Assembly: GCA_948567375.1 (NCBI GenBank)
Contig: OX419756.1
Coordinates: forward strand, 63,440,333-63,504,332
Direction: 5' to 3'
Source: Lunularia cruciata
Taxonomy: Eukaryota > Streptophyta > Marchantiopsida > Lunulariales > Lunulariaceae
DNA: 64,000 nt
Of the stretch, positions 57,768-64,000 are shown in pieces. How positions within the stretch are numbered: the first letter of the stretch is position 1; each line of letters starts with the position of its first letter. The position numbers were made by a program, and so were the translations under genes. The notes beneath the pieces are model-generated. The model did no database searches and was not told the origin of the DNA. It saw only the letters and a list, made by a program, of their open reading frames with translations.

Positions 57768-60171
57768 GTCCGGCAGCATCCGCATCGTGTGACTCCCGTA
57801 GCACTCTTCGCTTCGTCTCCTCATCTCCCAACTCTCTTAGTGGAACTCCAGAGCTGCCCTTGGGCCTTCGCCAAAGATACCCATCCCTCAACAAGAATTT
57901 TCCCAATCTTCTTCTGATCTTCTCAAATTCTTCCCTGGTCCATTCGAAGTTCTTCTCTAGAGAACTAAGATACTTCCCAACAGCCAAAAGATCATCCTTG
58001 AACAGTTCTCCTCTAAAGTGTAAGTTCAAGTCCAGCTCATGCACATCCACCATACAGTCATTTTCAACTCCTTCATAACATGCTCTAGACAACATATCAG
58101 CTACCGGATTGTCCTTCCCAGCTATGTACCTTAGCTATGGATTAAACATCCAAATGAACGCTATCCAACGCAACATGGCAATGTCTGGAGTGTCACAATT
58201 GGCAACCATTCCAAGCAGCAGCGAGCAATCTGTCTCTAGGATGACATAGGTCCCTATTAGGCAGTGTCTATCCTTTCTTAGTGGTATCTTGGCACCCCAC
58301 AATTCCCATTTGATCCGAGGGTACCTCCGTTGCCGTTCCGTGAAGATCCTTGCTCCAAACCTTGCTGCAAATCTGCTGCCATTCTCATCATCTTGGCCCA
58401 CAGCCCAACCAACAGCATAGGGACTTGAGTCAACCGTAACTATAATTGGCCGTCCACAGCGGTAGTCAAGCGGGTGGAGCACAGGCGGGTTCTGCAGCGC
58501 TTTCTTCAGTTTTGCCATAGCATCCAAATGTTCCGGTCTCCAAACAAACCTAATCCTTTTCCTCAAAAGCTGGTAGAGCAGCTCTGCAACATGACCAAAG
58601 TGTGGAACCCATATACGGTAGAAAACGGATGCCCCTAAGAACCTTCTTACCTCCTGAACTAAGGAACAGTCCTTGATCTTCCCTATTATGTCCACCTTTT
58701 CTGGATTTAGCTTCCTTCCATACGAGCCACACAGGTGTCCCCCCACAAGGATTTCTCCAAGTCCAAAATGCCAACTTCTCTCCAGAGAGAGTCACCCCCG
58801 CTTCCATCAACCTTCTCAGTATCGCCTCCACATCTTGAATATGATCTATGACAAACCTCCTAATACCTCCATCCACCAAAGTTTCATCCTTTTTGCTCTC
58901 TGTGCAGCCCTTGACAGGTATATCATCCAAGAATGGACAGGTCTTCTCAAGGATAAAAGACTGCAGAATTTGATTCATAGCGCTTTGCATATGTGCCACA
59001 GAGTTAGTAGCCCTCATTGGGAGAGTGCACATACGCATCAGCCCTAATGGTGTTCGCATTGTGGTTATGTCCCGGCTCCCTTCAGCAAGCTGAAACTGAT
59101 CATAACCTGAATACAAATCTCCTATAGAATAGATTGCCCTCCCTGCAAACTCCTCAGCAAACTCATCCACAGCCGGTCCAACACCAGAATTCTGGATTGT
59201 TACCTTATTTGGCGGTTGCATATCCTGTATAAATCACAACTTACCATTTTTCTTCCAAACGGTGAACCAGCGATTTGAGTATGGCGCTTCTGGTTGTTCT
59301 AAAATCTTTGCCTGAACTTTCTCCTTCAATAGTTCTGTCAGCTGGGGCAAAAGCGCCTTTGGCACTGGTATTGGTCTCAGATCCCACGGTACATGCGGAA
59401 CCGTGAAAATAATCATCGGTGTGATTTCCTGCGGGTCACACACCCAATCTCCTCGATCTTGAAAGCAAAAGCCTTCCCGCACCTCCCAATCATTTCCTTA
59501 AATGCACGGCGCTCAAATTTTGTGAGCAATCCATCCCCTCCAACCGTAAGCTCATCCAAGGTCTCTTTAGTAAACGAATGACCAATATCCTTTTTCTGCC
59601 TCAGTCTCGGTTCCTCTCTAGTCCTACGCATCAAATCAGAAGCATCCAATGGCAATGGGACAGCAATAGGACGAACCTTTTTGTCCACTGTTTTGTACTT
59701 ACTGTCACATCTCACTTCATGAACCAACTTTGAAAGTGTTTCATGAAGCTTCCTTCCTATTTCAATCACGGGTCCTCCTTTCTCCATTTCCCCGATCACC
59801 TTTTGGACTGCCCTACCTTCTCCCCAATCCTCCAACAGTCCAATGATAGTCTTGCTATCATCCATTTCCCTTGCTGTTTTCAGAACTCTCTCTTTCCCTT
59901 TCATTCTCTTTTGCAAAATTCCCTTGGTACTCCCTATATGTGCAAAGCAAACAGTTCTACCACTCTGGATTCCCACATAGGTCCTATCAAAACAGTCCTC
60001 CTCACTGATCTCTTGCGGTGGAATGTAGCATAGGGCGCTGTCGTGGGGATCGTATGGTCTTGAGATTGCGCTGGGCACCTGGCTGCCTGCGCTTAGGCTT
60101 TTGGAGTGTTTTGTCCTTCTTGTACCGTCTATTATTAGTCCCGGCTCATTATTCTTGACCTCTTGGTTGGT
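57768..60171 (-). pseudogene. Family B element B1: N-terminal region, reverse transcriptase, RNase H and start of integrase
   Basis: Minus-strand frames in order: 60171-59413 (N-terminal region and approach to RT; open back to a stop at 60172-60174), 59482-59234 (PIPVPKALLPQL, YSNRWFTV), 59221-58550 (RT with motif A SIGDLYSGYDQ and motif C FLDD at 58922-58933), 58746-58135 (RT thumb, RRFLGASVFYRIW, RNase H with IIVTVDSSP), and 58095-57768 (RNase H tail and integrase start, ADMLSRA ... DADAAG). Stops occur at about 59229 (TGA) and 58130 (TAG) and a frameshift at about 58730. The sequence type differs from families A, C and D in nearly every motif. No gag or zinc knuckle is seen upstream. Confidence 0.85.
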
Positions 60172-63083
60172 CTATTATCCTCGGCTTTAATATGTTTTGG
60201 GTTTGGTGGGTTTTGCAGTTCTGGTCCAGACTGATCTTCTAGAGAGAATGATCTGGTGGGGTTTTGTGGAGTTGTCCACAAGTTATGCAACCGGACTCAA
60301 TCCCGGGCAATTAGTTAAATGTGCTGACCAATCTACATAATCCGGACTGAGTGTAAAAAAAAGAAGTAAAATAAAAAAAACATTATTATTATCTTCCCTA
60401 CCGCTGTTTGCACATCAAGTACCCACACTCAATCACTAGGAATCTCATTTCCATCTCAATTCCAAGTTTCACAGTTTATAATCCTTTGAGCCATGACACA
60501 CGGCTCCTAACCAAACAGTGACCAAACCAAAGCACATTGACTAGCCAAGCACATGAAGAAAGAAAAGGAATTGAGCAGGTCCTATTTCCTATTCCTTACA
60601 ACTCCTCATCTCACTGTTCTGCAGCATCTCCAATTTGTCGTTCTTTCCAAGTCTCCACTGTCCAGTAGGTCCTTCCTCCGGATTCTCCTTTCTCTTTGAT
60701 ATTCCGGTATGTCAGATCTTCCCAAACACTCTGCACTGCTCTTGCCAAAGGTCTCTACGCCTTGTAGAAGCTCCTGACAAATCCCGTATTGAGCTTGTAT
60801 ATCCAGTCCTCGTATTATCTTGAGCTGAACATGACTTCTCTCTTCTTTTGTTCATGTCCACCTTTCCTTTGCAAAGCTAGTCTGGCCTTTACCAAAAGCT
60901 CTCTACTGTCATTTCCCAAAAGCTCTCTGTCCAGCCCTCATTTTTCTCAAAAAATTTCACACTGTCATCATGTGCACTCCCGCAAACTTCTCCTTTGAAA
61001 AATCTCACGTAGATCCACTGAAAAACCCCTGTTCAGCCCTTCTCCTTCTTGAAAATCCTGCAACCTCTCCTTTGCAAAGCTAGTCTGGCCTTTCTCAAAA
61101 ACTCTCTACTGTCATTACCCAAAAGCTCTCTGTCCAGCCCTCATTTTTCTCAAAAAATTTCACACACTGTCATCATGTGCACTCCCGCAAACTTCTCCTT
61201 TGAAAAATCTCACATAGATCCACTGAAAAACCCCTGTTCAGCCCTTCTCCTTCTTGAAAATCCTGCAACTTCTCCTTTGCAAAGCTAGTCTGGCCTTTCC
61301 CGAAAACTCTCTACTGTCATTACCCGAAAGCTCTCTGTCCAGCTCTCATCTTTCTTGAAATTTTCACATTGTCAGCATGTGCACTCCCGCAAACTTCTCC
61401 TTTGAAAAATCTCATGTAGACCCACTGAAAAAACCCCTGTTCAGCCCTTCTCCTTCTTGAAAATCCTGCAACCTCTCCTTTGCAAAGCTAGTCTGGCCTT
61501 TCCCGAAAACTCTCTATTGTCAATACCCAAAAGCTCTATGTCTAGCTCTCATCTTTCTTGAAATTTTCACATTGTCAGCATGTGCACTCCCGCAAACTTC
61601 TCCTTTGAAAACTCTCATGAAAATCCACTGAAAACCCCCTCTGTCAAGCCTCACAATTGCAAAGAAAGAATTGCGATGCAAAAACAATGATGGCAGATCA
61701 ATGTAGACTAATCTGCCAAAATCTACCTACTTTGAATGCTATCACGCTAGCAAAGCAAAAACAATCCACTTGATGCTGATTTCTTCCTACGTCCTACGCA
61801 AATAGAGCTGCCAGTAAGGTAACTATCTATAATCCCTAACATGCTGATCTCTTTCGGACATTTTGCCAGAAGTCACCTCCTGTAATATCCATCACCTATT
61901 CTTGAATCGGTTCCTCTTTGCTTAGCACTTAAACTTTATAGATTTCCAGTCTCCTCGAGATCCCATATCCAACATCCACTATGAGAGAGTTTTGAAACGC
62001 CTACTGTCCACATTGTAGTGAGTATCTGCTCCACGGCATGCCCGTCCACTTTAGCATCCCTAGTGAAATTTTCACCAGCTTGACGTGCCTTTCTAGTGAC
62101 ACGTTGTCTTTAAACACAACTCCACAACTTCCGTTTACTACAAGATAGCTTCCACCCTTTCCATTCAGAGAGCCACCAACTCCCAGAAGTAAAATCCAAA
62201 TCCCTTGGACCAGCTTGTGTCTCTCGTTCAATCTCTGTCTACTATCTTGCTGACACTAAACCAGTGTCAGGAATAACTCCTGGCCCCAACCTCCATCACC
62301 AAGATGTCTGCTTCTTCTATCTTTGGAACTTTTATTGCTCTCAACCCTTACCAGCAACTCTGTCGATCACAACTTAAAGACAGCACAACATAGATCCCTC
62401 CAGATAATCTCTAACGGTGAGATCACCTGTCACTGTCCCCGGTCTACTCAATGATGAAAGGTTGTTTGCAGTACACAACTATATTCCACATGAGCTCGTA
62501 AGAAGGGCACCCTCCCCTGATTCTAACAAATTTACCCCAGCAGGCATAGAAGCAAGCCAGTAGTTCACATCCCATATTCCTTCAACGGCATTTCACATTT
62601 CGCATTTTGCATTTTATGTTTTTGTTTTCTCTTCCCTTTTGTTTTTCACTTCTTGATTTCTAAAACCTCTTTACGTTTAGGAGTCCCTTCTTTTTGCTGC
62701 TCTGTTCTTTTATTCCTTTCGCCTTGCAGAAGTGCTCGATACCTCTCTATCCTTCAACAAAGCCCTTCCAGATTTATCTATCTTCTCCTTTCCTTCCTTT
62801 CTCAAAAATTCCAGCTACCACTCCTTACCAAGCTCATCTGACATTCTTTTCCAAAAACTCTCTGCTGTCCAGTCCTCATCTGTCCCAAATTTTCATACCC
62901 TGTCAGCATGTGCCCTCCCGCAAGACTTTCACTGAAAAAAAACCCTCTACTGTCCAGCCCTCCTCTTCTCAAAATCATGCAACCACTCCTTACCACTCTC
63001 ATCTGGCCTTTTCCTGACGACATCCACCCCCACCAATCCTGTGCAGCCACCGGTCTGCACCAGCAAGTCCGGAGTGATCAATA
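60172..63083. other. Non-coding region between two family B copies, probably family B LTR
   Basis: About 2.9 kb without convincing coding sequence. On the minus strand a purine-rich GGTGGGGGTGGA precedes TGTCGTCAGG at about 63022, shortly after the B2 pol stop, which looks like a polypurine tract and LTR start. If so, much of this interval is a family B LTR lying between B2 (right) and B1 (left) in the same orientation. I could not find the other LTR end or a primer-binding site. It contains a 203-bp tandem array and an A-rich stretch near 60355-60385. Confidence 0.45.
60868..61655. repeat. Tandem repeat, four units of 203-205 bp
   Basis: The phrase TTTGCAAAGCTAGTCTGGCC starts units at 60868, 61071, 61276 and 61479. 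Spacings are 203, 205 and 203; the last unit is partial. Units differ by scattered substitutions. A related, more diverged pair lies at about 62800-63010 with CTCATCTG and CTGTCAGCATGTG. The unit has no long open frame and is not CRISPR-like. Confidence 0.9.
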
Positions 63084-64000
63084 TCAGCTTCCTTTAGTGG
63101 CATCTTCCAAGTCACCTCCAGAGTCGAAGTCATGATCTCTTTCCTCCTCGGCTCCCAATCGCCTCTTGAAAAGTTTAACCCTTTTCCCTGCATATGGCAG
63201 ATGATGTTCAGTACCATCTAGCTCTCGCACACTATAGGTGGCATTCCCATGGACTTTGGTAACAATAAATGGTCCATGCCAATGGTGGGCAAACTTCTTG
63301 AGGGTCGAATGTTGCATGTCTAGGCTATTATCAGAAATCAGCACCCAGTCCCCTTCATTGATAGGTATTGGTCGCAATCAATGATTCTTGTCAAAGTATA
63401 CTTTGTTCCTCAGCCGTGCTTCCTTCACCTTCTCGCGTGCCACTTGTATTCTCTGGGGTGTCAGGTTAAAGTGCTCAATCTTGCACATTATCAACTCCTC
63501 TGTAGACACATTATCCTCCCACTGAACAGTTCTCCAACTAATGATGTCCTCTTCCACATGCATAATAGGTAAGTGCCCTGATACTAACTCAGCAGGGGGC
63601 ATCCCAGTTACCGAGCTGCAAGTTAACCTATCAGCCATAAGTGCTAAGGGCAGCAAATCAGGCCATTTGTATGTCTCACCTTGGCAAGCCTTCACCAAAG
63701 CATTCACTATTGGCGGATGACCTCGTTCACTCTTACCATTGGCTTCTAGATTGTAGGCAGTAGTCAGGCTCAGCTTGATATTGAACTTAGCAAAGAAGTC
63801 AGCTGGTTCCCTTGCATCTAATTCACCTCGATCTGCCCTCATCCGGTAGAAACATCCGTGCCTGGCAATGATATCCTCTAAGACAAACCGACACACCTGT
63901 TGGGTATGTGTAGACGACAATGCTCTTCCTTCCACATAATTAGACAGGTCTTCCCTAGCTAGTACTATATATTTAGCTCCTCGGACTCCTAAAGGCATAT
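63084..64000 (-). pseudogene. Family B element B2: integrase and polyprotein C-terminus (runs off the window)
   Basis: The integrase core is open from 64000 to 63378: LAREDLSNYVEGRAL, Asp in RADRGELD, Glu in NGKSERGH, then GMPPAELVSG. A TGA at 63378-63380 precedes the C-terminal part at 63377-63084 (NEGDWVLI, WHGPFIVTKV, YSVRELDG), which ends in an acidic tail and a stop. No chromodomain. It is very similar to B1 47294-48075, with about 20 amino-acid differences in the shared core by eye. The element continues to the right of the window. Confidence 0.88.

Noticed and set aside
60290-60360. A tRNA-like T-arm sequence near CCGGACTCAATCCCGGG
   Set aside because: No cloverleaf can be formed around it, and no primer-binding site is recognisable at the expected place.
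60868-61655. Regular repeat array resembling a CRISPR
   Set aside because: Units are 203-205 bp and contiguous, without short repeats and unique spacers; the sequence context is eukaryotic.
62001-62231. 76-codon minus-strand frame in the region between B1 and B2
   Set aside because: No motif and no similarity to any retrotransposon domain that I can see; probably chance.

Overview
The window is nuclear DNA of a land plant, made up of nested LTR retrotransposons. I recognise no host gene, rRNA or tRNA. All coding sequence belongs to Ty3/gypsy elements (Metaviridae). The primer-binding sites are of the plant tRNA-Asp-like type, and the mixture of lineages, multi-kilobase LTRs and many solo LTRs fits the heterochromatin of a large genome (seed-free plant or gymnosperm is my guess). 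The species cannot be read from the sequence. Family names A, B, C, C' and D below are my working labels.

Family A: LTR about 690 bp, TGTAACACC...GGCTCACA, 4-bp target duplications. It occurs as a 3' fragment (A0, 1-5562), two solo LTRs (35775-36466 and 37915-38606), a nearly intact element on the minus strand (A1, 39490-47293) and an internally deleted plus-strand copy (A2, 48076-57767). Besides gag-pol it carries a small zinc-knuckle ORF upstream of gag, conserved in A1 and A2.

Family C: LTR 3.5-3.8 kb, TGTGGTGCCCACA...GGTTGTCACA, 5-bp target duplications. Its LTR contains a large sense-strand ORF for a protein with a globular N-terminal half, a basic cluster, an acidic linker and a long coiled coil. 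It is open for 811 codons in the solo LTR at 52130-55893 and decayed in the other copies. The one full-length copy (C1, 17619-30988, minus strand) has gag, protease, reverse transcriptase, RNase H and integrase, all damaged. Other copies are solo LTRs at 1580-5388 and 14153-31307 (split by C1) and fragments at 13597-14152/31308-31621 and 38635-39489. A diverged subfamily, C', lies at 5563-7060 and 31622-37381.

Family D (7061-13596, minus strand) is an old, heavily decayed gypsy element with a PHD-like zinc finger after the integrase. Family B (47294-48075 plus 57768-60171, and a second copy at 63084-64000, both minus) is a divergent gypsy lineage with an FLDD reverse-transcriptase motif. Between the two B copies lies about 2.9 kb of non-coding, LTR-like sequence with four 203-205 bp tandem repeats.

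Insertion order read from target duplications: family D received a C LTR; that LTR received a second C LTR (AGAAT); the second received C1 (GGGGT). A0 sits in a C' LTR and was split by a C solo LTR (CATTT). B1 was split by A2 (GTCC), and A2 by a C solo LTR (ATGTT/CTGTT). A1 has no matching target duplication and lies at a junction between a C LTR and B1, which suggests recombination with loss of intervening DNA. The most unusual feature is the LTR-encoded ORF of family C, whose first ATG lies about 27 nt downstream of a TATA box and would therefore be the first cistron of the element's RNA.
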